From positions 186,001 through 250,000 of the forward strand of contig NZ_CABPSN010000002.1 of NCBI RefSeq assembly GCF_902459565.1: a stretch of 64,000 bases of DNA, given 5' to 3'. The translations under genes were made by a program, and so were the position numbers. This document shows positions 9,466-17,438 of this stretch, one piece after another (positions within the stretch are counted from its first letter, which is position 1; each line of letters starts with the position of its first letter). Source of the stretch: Pandoraea aquatica (GTDB lineage Bacteria; Pseudomonadota; Gammaproteobacteria; Burkholderiales; Burkholderiaceae). Under the pieces are notes generated by a model that was given only the letters and a program-made list of their open reading frames with translations, did no database searches and was not told the DNA's origin.

Positions 9466-10512
9466 ATGACGACAACCCCGCGCCAATCCAAACCGGCCAC
9501 GCCACCCATCGGTGGCGCAGAGAGCAGCCTAAGCGAATCGTCGGCGATGGTGTTGCTCGTCGACGATCAGGCGATGGTGGGCGAAGCGATCCGCCGTGCG
9601 CTGACCGGCGAAGCGAACATCGATTTTCACTATTGCTCGAATCCGGACGATGCGCTGCGCGTCGCCGAACAGACACGCCCGACCGTCATCCTCCAGGATC
9701 TCGTGATGCCGGGTACCGACGGGTTGTCGCTGGTGCGTCAGTACCGCGCAAGCCCGCTCACGCGCGACATCCCGATCATCGTGCTCTCGACCAAGGAAGA
9801 GTCGACGATCAAGCGCGAGGCGTTTGCGGCCGGGGCCAACGACTATCTGGTCAAGCTGCCCGACACCATCGAGCTGGTCGCGCGCATTCGCTACCACTCG
9901 CGCTCGTACATGAACCTGCTGCAACGCGACGAAGCGTATCGGGCGCTGCGCGAGAGCCAGCAACAACTGCTGGAGACGAATCTGGAGTTGCAGCGTCTCA
10001 CGCATTCCGATGGCCTGACCGGGCTGGCGAACCGCCGTTACTTCGACGAGTACTTCGGTGCGGAATGGCGTCGCGCCTTGCGTGAACAACGCGAGATGGC
10101 GCTGCTGATGATCGACGTCGACAACTTCAAGATCTACAACGACACCTACGGCCACATTGCAGGCGACGACGTGCTGCGTCGCGTGGCGCGCACCATTGCG
10201 GAAGCGGCGGCGCGTCCGGCCGATCTCGCGGCGCGTTTCGGTGGCGAAGAGTTCGTGATGGTGCTGCCGAACACGTCGGCCAGCGGGGCGGCGGCGATTG
10301 GCGAGAAGGTGCGCGCGCAGATCGAAGCGATGGCGATTGCGCACGTGGGGTCGGCCAACGGCCGGCACGTGACGATCAGTCTCGGCGGCGCGGCGCTGGT
10401 GCCACGCACGCACATGGCGTCGACCTCGTTGATCGAGTCGGCGGATCTGGCGCTTTATCGCGCCAAGCAACAGGGCAAGAATCGCGTGGAGATGCAGCCA
10501 GGCGCTTCCTGA
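9466..10512 (+). CDS. wspR: WspR, response-regulator diguanylate cyclase
   Basis: A 348-residue output protein that makes cyclic di-GMP from two GTP. The receiver (about 28-145) has acceptor Asp78 (VILQDLVMPGTDG). A helical stalk (150-180) precedes a GGDEF domain with intact GGEEF at 259-263. The inhibitory I-site RPAD (Arg250, Asp253) sits five residues before it, so both catalysis and product feedback are expected to work. The N-terminal 27 residues are low-complexity. It follows wspF by 31 nt and closes the operon. Confidence 0.94.
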   Translation: MTTTPRQSKPATPPIGGAESSLSESSAMVLLVDDQAMVGEAIRRALTGEANIDFHYCSNPDDALRVAEQTRPTVILQDLVMPGTDGLSLVRQYRASPLTRDIPIIVLSTKEESTIKREAFAAGANDYLVKLPDTIELVARIRYHSRSYMNLLQRDEAYRALRESQQQLLETNLELQRLTHSDGLTGLANRRYFDEYFGAEWRRALREQREMALLMIDVDNFKIYNDTYGHIAGDDVLRRVARTIAEAAARPADLAARFGGEEFVMVLPNTSASGAAAIGEKVRAQIEAMAIAHVGSANGRHVTISLGGAALVPRTHMASTSLIESADLALYRAKQQGKNRVEMQPGAS

Positions 10513-10527
10513 GCCTGAGGAGGGTGC

Positions 10528-11277
10528 ATGACCTTCGAGCTGTTCTATTGGCCGGGCCTGCAAGGGCGCGGCGAGTTTGTCCGCCTCGCGTTCGAGGCCA
10601 GCGGCACGCCGTATGTCGAGATCGTGCAGGAGGACGGCCCGGGTCAGGGCATGGACGGTCTGCTGCACACGATGGACGATCCGGCCTGCATGGACCCGCC
10701 GTTCGCACCGCCTTTCCTGCGTGTCCGACACCCCTCCGGCGACGAGCTGATCGGACAGACGGCCAACATCCTCGCGTATCTCGGACCGTTGCTGGGCCTC
10801 GTCGGTGAATCGCCACGCGCGCGACGCTGGGTCAATCAGTTGCAGTTGACGCTGGCCGACCTCGTCGCCGAGGTGCACGACGGTCACCATCCCATCGCCA
10901 GTCGCCTCTATTACAGCAACCAGAAGACGGAGGCGCGTAAGCGCACGGCGGACCTGATCGACTACCGTCTGCCGAAATTCTTCGGGTATTTCGAGCGCGT
11001 GCTGGCGAACAATCCGAACGCGGGGGGATGGCTCAGCGAAGGTGCGCTGTCGTATGCCGACCTGTCGTTATTTCAGGTGATCGAGGGGTTGTATTACGCG
11101 TTTCCCCGCGCCATGTCGGGATTCGCGAAGGCCTTCCCGCGCTGTCAGTCGGTGCGCGACGCCGTCGCCCGCGAGCCGCTTGTCGCGGCGTATCTCAAGT
11201 CGTCGCGTCGCATCGCGTTCAACACCACGGGCATCTTCCGGCACTACAAGGAACTGGATCGGGCGTCGCCGTTTTGA
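10528..11277 (+). CDS. Glutathione S-transferase family protein
   Basis: A 249-residue cytoplasmic protein with an N-terminal thioredoxin-like GST domain (FELFYWPGLQGRGEFVRLAFEASG) and an alpha-helical C-terminal domain (GGWLSEGALSYADLSLFQVIEGL). The YWPGLQGRGE segment occupies the place where alpha/sigma-like GSTs hold the catalytic Tyr and glutathione contacts. The gene starts 16 nt after the wspR stop with a GGAGGG ribosome site, so it is probably read through from the wsp operon although no Wsp function is known for it. Substrate unknown. Confidence 0.85.
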   Translation: MTFELFYWPGLQGRGEFVRLAFEASGTPYVEIVQEDGPGQGMDGLLHTMDDPACMDPPFAPPFLRVRHPSGDELIGQTANILAYLGPLLGLVGESPRARRWVNQLQLTLADLVAEVHDGHHPIASRLYYSNQKTEARKRTADLIDYRLPKFFGYFERVLANNPNAGGWLSEGALSYADLSLFQVIEGLYYAFPRAMSGFAKAFPRCQSVRDAVAREPLVAAYLKSSRRIAFNTTGIFRHYKELDRASPF

Positions 11278-11305
11278 CGGTCGACCTGGTCCCGGCTTAC
11301 TCGGC

Positions 11306-11935
11306 CTATTCCGGCAACGAGGTATCCCCGGCGTTGAGCGAGCGCTGCATCAGTACGGTGTCGACCCATCGGCCGAATTTGAAGCCGACGGACTTGAGCG
11401 TGCCTGCATGCTCGAAACCGCACGCAGCGTGCAGCGCGAGCGACGCCCGGTTGCCGCTATCGCCGACGTTCGCGATCAGTTGCCGCCACGGACCCCCTTC
11501 ACACCGCGCGATGAGCGTGAGCAACAGTGCACGTCCGACGCCTTGTCCAATGGCATCGGCCGCGATGTACACCGAGTCTTCCAGCGTGAAGCGATAGGCC
11601 GAGCGCGGACGGTAATGTGTGGCGTACGCGTAGCCGAGCACCCTGCCCTCATGTTCCGCCACGAGGTAAGGCAGACCCGCATCGCGAACCTTCGCGCAGC
11701 GCGCCCGCATCTCGGCTTCGTCGGGCGGCACCTCTTCGAACGACGCCGAGCCGGTGAGCACGTGATGGGCGTAGATGGCCGTGATGGCGGGGAGATCGTC
11801 GTCTCGTACCGGACGCACGTTGCATGCGCAGCGCGCCAGTTCAGTGCCCACGCATCGCGATTCGGCCAATGCCGGTGCGGTGGGTGCCGTCGACGATGAC
11901 GACGGGCGGCAAGATTGAGCAGGACGAGACGACAT
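11306..11935 (-). CDS. GNAT N-acetyltransferase (phosphinothricin acetyltransferase-like)
   Basis: Up to 209 residues. The GNAT fold begins at VRPVRDDDLPAITAIYAHHV. The acetyl-CoA loop is GQGVGRALL, and the later part (NRASLALHAACGFEHAGTL, KFGRWVDTVLMQRSL) is typical of the Pat/bar branch, which acetylates small amines such as methionine sulfoximine or phosphinothricin. The first 39 residues from the ATG at 11935 are Ser/Pro-rich and absent from the family, so the true start may be the in-frame GTG just before RPVRDDD (near 11818). It is convergent with the GST gene and has only 28 nt between the stops. Confidence 0.82.
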   Translation of the reverse strand: MSSRPAQSCRPSSSSTAPTAPALAESRCVGTELARCACNVRPVRDDDLPAITAIYAHHVLTGSASFEEVPPDEAEMRARCAKVRDAGLPYLVAEHEGRVLGYAYATHYRPRSAYRFTLEDSVYIAADAIGQGVGRALLLTLIARCEGGPWRQLIANVGDSGNRASLALHAACGFEHAGTLKSVGFKFGRWVDTVLMQRSLNAGDTSLPE

Positions 11936-11965
11936 ACCGTAGAACCAATAGCGTTGGAGTTCACA

Positions 11966-11987
11966 ACGGGCCGGTCTTCCGGCCCGT
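11966..11987 (-). terminator. Perfect 9-bp hairpin downstream of the TAXI protein gene
   Basis: ACGGGCCGG - TCTT - CCGGCCCGT forms a perfect 9-bp stem with a 4-nt loop in the gap between two minus-strand genes. The T-tract is poor in both directions, so the termination role is tentative. Confidence 0.4.
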
Positions 11988-12072
11988 GACTGTCGGCAGT
12001 GTGCGCCGCTACTTGCTATAAGAAAAGCTTGTGCAGATTATGCGCTGCATAAGCCATTCTTTGAGATGCTGC

Positions 12073-13551
12073 TCAAGTCTCTTTCGAAGTCTTCTGCGTC
12101 GCCGTGTCACTTGTCGGATCTTCCGCTTGCGGCGGCACGCCACCGGCCCGCTGGACGGCATCGCCGCCCGCCGCGCCTGATGCCTCCGATGCGCTCTCCC
12201 TGCCCGGTTCGGCATTCATCGCGTCGAGCCGTGCACGCACGAAGCCGATGTGTTCGCGAAGCACGTAGAACTGGTCGGCATAGGCGAGCGGAATCTTCAG
12301 CCGATTGACGGCGGCCTCGACGGCGTCGAGCCGGTGACGCAGGCTGGCGTACTCCGTGTGGGCGTCGTCGGCCAGCGCCTCGCGCTCCAGCGCGATGAGC
12401 GCACCGTACCAGCGATACAGTCGCGACTTCACCCGCCAGCTATACAGCGACGGCACCAGTCGGAACGCCGGAATCAGCACCACGATGATCGGTACGAGCA
12501 GCACGACGATCCGGTCGGCGAGGCTCGCAATCCAGAACGGCAGATGGCGGTACAGGAATCCCTTGCCCGACTTGTAGTAACGCGCGGCGTCGTCGGAAAT
12601 CGGAAACTCGTGCACTTGTGCAGAGGGAAATTCGCCTGCACGTTGCAGCAGGTTGGCCTTGCCGTGGACCTCGCGCGCCGCTTCGATGAGCAGATCGGAG
12701 AGCGCCGGGTGCAGACTTTCGCGTGCGACGAGTTCGACTGTCGGGCTGATCACGTGCACCGGTTGCGCCGGTAGATTGCGACCGAGATCGAAGACCCCGC
12801 GCGGCAGCGTCAACTGATTCAGATAGGTGAAGCGGCGCGTGTAGGCATCGGCTTGCGCGAAGTCCATCAGCCGCACGCCGGGGGTGCGGATCAGCTTGCC
12901 CATCGTGGGGCCGGTGGCGGTGTCGCCGGTGAGCATCGCCGCATCGACACGTCCGTCGATCAGCGCCTGCGCGGCTTCCTGCCCGTCGTAGGCGGTGAGC
13001 TTGGTCGGGCCACCGGGCTCGATCCCGTTCGCCTTGAGCAGCGTGAGCGACAGCGCACGCGCCCCGCTGCCTTCACGGCCGATGGCGATGCGCTTGCCCG
13101 CGAAGTCGGAGAGCTTCGTCACGCGATCGCCGCGATAGAAGACGGAAATCGGCGCGTAGAACATGCTGCCGAGCGAGACCAGTCCCTCGGTATCGAGCCC
13201 CTGCGACACGCCTCCCTGCACGAGGCCGAGGTCGACATTCTGCTTGTCGTCGGCCAGACGCTCGACGTTCTGACGCGAGCCTTCGGAGGTCAGCACGTTA
13301 AGCGTGATGCCGTCGCGGGCGAGGATGGTCTTGTAACGTTGGGCGGCAGTCCAGAACGAACTGCCTTCCGGTCCGGCGCTCAGCGTGACGGTGCGCGGCG
13401 GGGCCGGTTGCACGAGCCAGACGGCGAGCCAGATGGCCGCAATCGCGATGAGCACGACAGGGCCGAAGGAGACGGCGAGATCTCGCCAGGAAATCGCGAC
13501 AAAGCGCGCGCGGAGTCGCCGGTGGGCGGGTTGGTTAGAGTCAGTCGTCAT
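12073..13551 (-). CDS. TAXI-family TRAP solute-binding protein, membrane-anchored
   Basis: A 492-residue protein. It has an N-terminal membrane anchor (about 26-48), a periplasmic TAXI-type binding domain (about 50-330; SAGPEGSSFWTAAQRYKTIL, then DLGLVQGGVSQ and RIAIGREGSGARALSLTLL), and a second hydrophobic segment (about 345-370; IVVLLVPIIVVLIPAF). A cytoplasmic helical tail ends in a low-complexity region. Ordinary TAXI proteins are free periplasmic subunits of TRAP transporters and end after the binding domain. Here no TRAP permease genes are nearby, so the protein may act as a sensor or couple to a distant permease. Confidence 0.85.
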   Translation of the reverse strand: MTTDSNQPAHRRLRARFVAISWRDLAVSFGPVVLIAIAAIWLAVWLVQPAPPRTVTLSAGPEGSSFWTAAQRYKTILARDGITLNVLTSEGSRQNVERLADDKQNVDLGLVQGGVSQGLDTEGLVSLGSMFYAPISVFYRGDRVTKLSDFAGKRIAIGREGSGARALSLTLLKANGIEPGGPTKLTAYDGQEAAQALIDGRVDAAMLTGDTATGPTMGKLIRTPGVRLMDFAQADAYTRRFTYLNQLTLPRGVFDLGRNLPAQPVHVISPTVELVARESLHPALSDLLIEAAREVHGKANLLQRAGEFPSAQVHEFPISDDAARYYKSGKGFLYRHLPFWIASLADRIVVLLVPIIVVLIPAFRLVPSLYSWRVKSRLYRWYGALIALEREALADDAHTEYASLRHRLDAVEAAVNRLKIPLAYADQFYVLREHIGFVRARLDAMNAEPGRESASEASGAAGGDAVQRAGGVPPQAEDPTSDTATQKTSKET

Positions 13552-13670
13552 GAATTGATCGGGCGGGCTTAGCCAACGGGTCCAACATCCGGCCGATCAT
13601 ACGCCATCTACGGCATCGCTCCCGACGCCGGACCCAAGCCGTCCTCATTCATCGCCGACACATCTTCGAA

Positions 13671-14591
13671 TCATCGATTCGCGAGACTCTGCGCGAGCTG
13701 TTTCCATAGATGGTCGGCCGCGGGCGAGAGGCGGCGTCCCACGCGGGTCATCATCTGGCTGGAGAAACCGGCGGCAATCGGGTGATCGATGGGCACCGCG
13801 ACCAGTTCCCCGAGTTCGATGCCGCGCCGTGCTGTGATGGCCGACATGAAGGCGACGCCCAGCCCGGCTGCGGCGAGCGTCTGCGCCGTATTGAAGAGAT
13901 CGACGCGATACGCGGGCGTCACGTTCAGACGCGCCGTGTCGAGCACCGAGTGCACGAAGTGCTGCACACCGTGGGCTTCGGTCATGAAGATGAGTCGCTC
14001 GTGCACCAGTTCCGAGGGCGGCACGCTCTCCATCTTCGCGAAGCGATGCGTGGGGGCGACCACGGCGCACAACGCCTTGGCGGCGAATGGATGGATGCGC
14101 ATGGCGGGGTCGTCGTCCGAGCGGGCGCACAGGCCGATGTCGACCACATCGTCGCGCACGAGCGCGAGCACCGCCGGTGTGGGACCGGAACGGATTTCGA
14201 CGAGGATGTCCGGATAGCTCATGGAGAAACGCTGTAACGCCTGCGCAATGAGACGCCCGATAAACCCTTCCCCCACGCCGATGGCGACACGCCCTCGCTT
14301 CAGATGCCGGTACTCCTCCAGCCGCGCCGACAAGTCGCGCTGACGCCGCTGGCCGTCGCGGTAATAGTCGATGAGCACCTGACCGATTTCGGTGACGATC
14401 ACATTGCGCCCGCGCCGCTCGATGAGCGGAAACCGAAGCCGTCGCTCCATCGCCGCGATCTGTCGGCTGACGACGGACGGATTCACGCCGAGCGCTTCGG
14501 CGGCCATGCGTACGCCCCCGGTCGAGGCAATCTCGGCGAGATATTTGAGCGGGCGCTCGCCGACGTCGTCCATCCACGATTCGTTGTTCAT
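13671..14591 (-). CDS. LysR-family transcriptional regulator
   Basis: A 306-residue regulator with an N-terminal winged helix (LKYLAEIASTGGVRMAAEAL then NPSVVSRQIAAMERRL) and a C-terminal substrate-binding domain (GRVAIGVGEGFIGRLIAQAL onward). An upstream in-frame ATG at 14624 would add 11 residues; neither start has a good ribosome site. It is transcribed away from the M20 amidohydrolase/transporter pair, the classical arrangement for a LysR regulator and its targets, and an inverted repeat lies between them. Confidence 0.88.
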   Translation of the reverse strand: MNNESWMDDVGERPLKYLAEIASTGGVRMAAEALGVNPSVVSRQIAAMERRLRFPLIERRGRNVIVTEIGQVLIDYYRDGQRRQRDLSARLEEYRHLKRGRVAIGVGEGFIGRLIAQALQRFSMSYPDILVEIRSGPTPAVLALVRDDVVDIGLCARSDDDPAMRIHPFAAKALCAVVAPTHRFAKMESVPPSELVHERLIFMTEAHGVQHFVHSVLDTARLNVTPAYRVDLFNTAQTLAAAGLGVAFMSAITARRGIELGELVAVPIDHPIAAGFSSQMMTRVGRRLSPAADHLWKQLAQSLANR

Positions 14592-14757
14592 GTTTGTTTC
14601 ACTGTTGCGTTCGAGCGGATGCACCGGTCTGGCGCATAACGCAGAGACAGCCCTGCAACGTCGTCAACTCCCGTCGAATGGGAAAGGCAACTCTTTGAAT
14701 CGACTGTGGTTTTGCTCGTCGATACGGACATTTGCCCTATATCGCTGTACAGCCGAC

Positions 14758-14776
14758 TGTTGCTCTGAAAGCAACA
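14758..14776. promoter_or_regulatory. Inverted repeat in the LysR / amidohydrolase promoter region
   Basis: TGTTGCT - CTGAA - AGCAACA is a perfect 7-bp inverted repeat with a 5-bp spacer, 84 bp upstream of the amidohydrolase start and on the side of the divergent LysR gene. Size and placement suit a LysR recognition site; this is inference. Confidence 0.5.
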
Positions 14777-14859
14777 TTTTGACCTGTTGAGGGTCATCGG
14801 TGGGAAATTTCGTCGGTGCAATACTCCGCGTTAATCAAAAAACTAGAGAGGAGTCCCCG

Positions 14860-16050
14860 ATGAGCGAGATTCGCTATTGCGAGGTGAGCGATCTGGCCGA
14901 CGCGCGTGAGCAGTTGGCCGACATTCGTCACCACATCCACCAACACCCCGAGCTGTCCTACGAGGAAGTCGACACGTCGCGTTACGTGGCGGAAAAGCTG
15001 GAAAGCTGGGGTTACACGGTCACACGTAACGTCGGTGGTCACGGCGTGGTGGCCTCGCTCACTGCGGGCACGAGCGGTCGCACGGTTGGTGTGCGCGCCG
15101 ACATGGACGCGCTTCCGATTCACGAGCAGACGGGTCTCGCCTACGCCAGCGTGCACGACGGCAAGATGCACGCCTGCGGCCACGACGGTCACACGACCGT
15201 GTTGCTCGGCGCCGCACAACATCTCGCCAAGACGCGCAACTTCGACGGCACCGTCCATCTGATTTTCCAGCCGGCGGAAGAAGCCGGTTCGAACAGCGGC
15301 GCGGAGCAGATGATTGCCGACGGCCTGTTCGAGCGCTTCCCGTGCGAAGCGATCTTCGGTCTGCATAACCACCCGGGCGTGGCTACGGGCACGTTCGGTT
15401 TCCGCGCTGGCCCGCTGATGGCCGCGTGCGACACCGTCAAGATCCGCATTCACGGCCGTGGCGGCCATGCGGCGCGTCCGCATCTGGCCATCGACCCGGT
15501 GGTGATCGGCAGTGGTCTCGTGATGGCGCTGCAAACCGTGGTGGCGCGCAGTATCGACCCGACGGAAGCGGCGGTCGTGACCGTCGGCACGTTCCATGCG
15601 GGTTTCGCACCGAACGTCATTCCCGAAGACGCCACGATGGAACTGAGCGTGCGCTCGTTCTCGGCGAAGGTGCGCGCGACGCTCGAAGAGCGCATTTGCG
15701 CACTGGTGAAGTCGCATACCGAAGGCTTCGGTGCGAGCGCCGACATCGAGTACATCCGTGGCTATCCGGTGCTGGTAAACAGCGAAGCGGAAACGGAATT
15801 TGCCCGCAGCGTGGCCGAAGAGCTGGTCGGTGCGGAGCACATCATTTCGCCGTTCCCGCCCATCGCCGGTAGCGAAGATTTCGCTTACTACCTGCAAAAG
15901 GTGCCGGGTTGCTTCATTCGCCTGGGTAACGGCGAAGGCAAACCGATGCTGCACAACGCCAAGTACGACTTCAACGACGACAATCTGACCATCGGTGCCG
16001 CCTTCTGGACGCGTCTGGTCGAACGCTTTCTTGCCAAGGACCGCGCATGA
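14860..16050 (+). CDS. M20-family amidohydrolase (hippurate/N-acyl amino acid hydrolase type)
   Basis: A 396-residue cytoplasmic metallo-hydrolase. The start at 14860 is chosen because AGAGAGGAG lies just upstream; the frame is open to 14800. Metal-site motifs are VGVRADMDALPIHE, Cys106 and His108 in MHACGHDGH, the catalytic Glu pair at 140-141 (FQPAEEAG) and GLHNHP. The dimerisation domain and SEDFAYYLQKVPG complete the fold. Family members cut the amide bond of N-acyl amino acids such as hippurate. The next gene, a transporter, starts 4 nt inside its end, so uptake and hydrolysis of one substrate are likely paired. Confidence 0.88.
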   Translation: MSEIRYCEVSDLADAREQLADIRHHIHQHPELSYEEVDTSRYVAEKLESWGYTVTRNVGGHGVVASLTAGTSGRTVGVRADMDALPIHEQTGLAYASVHDGKMHACGHDGHTTVLLGAAQHLAKTRNFDGTVHLIFQPAEEAGSNSGAEQMIADGLFERFPCEAIFGLHNHPGVATGTFGFRAGPLMAACDTVKIRIHGRGGHAARPHLAIDPVVIGSGLVMALQTVVARSIDPTEAAVVTVGTFHAGFAPNVIPEDATMELSVRSFSAKVRATLEERICALVKSHTEGFGASADIEYIRGYPVLVNSEAETEFARSVAEELVGAEHIISPFPPIAGSEDFAYYLQKVPGCFIRLGNGEGKPMLHNAKYDFNDDNLTIGAAFWTRLVERFLAKDRA

Positions 16051-17372
16051 GCACCGCCACGCAATCGCAAACGTTTCAGGGTGACGGCGCAGCGTCGTCG
16101 CCGACGGTGCAGATGTCGCCGTCGCAACAACGCAAGATCGTCTTTGCCGCCGTCATCGGCAACCTGCTGGAGTTCTTCGACTTCACGGTCTACAGCTACT
16201 TCGCGCTGACCATCGGCAAGCAGTTCTTCCCGGCGGATGATCCCATCACGTCGTCGCTGCTCGCGTTCGCCGTGTTCGCGGTGGGCTTCGTGATGCGCCC
16301 GCTCGGCGGCATCGTGCTCGGCCGTTATGCCGACCGCGCAGGACGCAAGCCCGCGCTCACGCTGACTATCCTGTTGATGGCGATCGGTTCGGCCGCCATC
16401 GGTCTTGCGCCGACGTATGCGCAGATCGGTCTGGCAGCCCCGCTGCTGATCGTGAGCGCACGTCTGCTGCAAGGTTTCGCGCAAGGCGGTGAGTTCGGTG
16501 CGGCGACGGCCACGCTGCTGGAAGTCGGTGGCGCGAAGAGCCGTGGCTTCCGTGCAAGCTGGCAGTTGGCAAGTCAGGGCGCAGCCGCCCTGCTCGGCTC
16601 GGGTCTGGCAGCGAGCCTCGGCTTCCTGCTCTCGGACGACACCATGCACAGCTGGGGCTGGCGCATTCCGTTCCTGCTCGGCACGCTGATCGCACCGGTC
16701 GGTATCTATCTGCGTCGTCACATTCAGGAAGAGCCGCCGAAGGCGAAGGTCGTTGCCGGTCGCGACGATCCCAAGCGTGGCCTGTACGTGCGCAACTGGT
16801 TCCTCACGATCTTCTCGATTGCGGGCATGTCCGTGTCGACGTACGTGATGATGTATTACATGCCGACGTACTGCATTCAGTACCTGGGCCTGCCGCCGAA
16901 GATGTCGATGCTCGCGGGCGTTGCCGCCAGCACGATCTCGCTGGTGATGTGCCCGATCTACGGTGCGTGGTCGGACAAGATGGGCAAGCGCAAGCCGCTG
17001 ACGATGTTCGGCCGCGTGGCACTGATCGTCCTGCTGTATCCGGCGTTCTGGGTGATGATCAACTACCCGTCGCTGCCGGTGGTGCTCGCAGCGCTGATCG
17101 TGCTGATGCTCTGCTACACGATGGGTTCGGCCCCTGCGTACGCGCTGATGCCGGAGAACTTCCCGAAGCATCTGCGTGCGGGCTACATGTCGAGCGCGTA
17201 TGCGATTTCGGTCTCGGTGTTCGGCGGCACGGCGCAGCTCGTTGCGGGTTGGCTGATTCGTGTGACGGGTAACAAGATGGCCCCGGCGTGGTACATGATC
17301 GCCTGCGTGATCGTGTCGCTCATCGCCGTGTCGATGTTCGAAGAGACCGGGAATAAGGTGCTCGACGAGTAA
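16047..17372 (+). CDS. MFS transporter, metabolite:H+ symporter (MHS) family
   Basis: A 441-residue inner-membrane protein with about 12 hydrophobic segments. MHS markers are the first-helix sequence NLLEFFDFTVYSYFALTIG, the loop-2 motif GRYADRAGRKPAL, and LLQGFAQGGEFGAATA in the region of helix 4. Relatives import citrate, proline/betaine, dicarboxylates or aromatic acids with protons. The start overlaps the amidohydrolase stop by 4 nt, pointing to import of that enzyme's substrate. Confidence 0.88.
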   Translation: MSTATQSQTFQGDGAASSPTVQMSPSQQRKIVFAAVIGNLLEFFDFTVYSYFALTIGKQFFPADDPITSSLLAFAVFAVGFVMRPLGGIVLGRYADRAGRKPALTLTILLMAIGSAAIGLAPTYAQIGLAAPLLIVSARLLQGFAQGGEFGAATATLLEVGGAKSRGFRASWQLASQGAAALLGSGLAASLGFLLSDDTMHSWGWRIPFLLGTLIAPVGIYLRRHIQEEPPKAKVVAGRDDPKRGLYVRNWFLTIFSIAGMSVSTYVMMYYMPTYCIQYLGLPPKMSMLAGVAASTISLVMCPIYGAWSDKMGKRKPLTMFGRVALIVLLYPAFWVMINYPSLPVVLAALIVLMLCYTMGSAPAYALMPENFPKHLRAGYMSSAYAISVSVFGGTAQLVAGWLIRVTGNKMAPAWYMIACVIVSLIAVSMFEETGNKVLDE

Positions 17373-17399
17373 TCGCGGATCGACGTGAAATGCGAGAAA

Positions 17400-17430
17400 G
17401 GCGACGACGGGATTCCGCGTCGCCTTTTTT
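17400..17430. terminator. Rho-independent terminator between convergent operons
   Basis: GGCGACG pairs with CGTCGCC, extended by CGG/CCG inside around a GATT loop, followed by six T on the plus strand; the upstream AAAG gives a short T run on the minus strand. It ends the transporter transcript and probably also the minus-strand catabolic operon. Confidence 0.85.
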
Positions 17431-17438
17431 GTTGCCGC

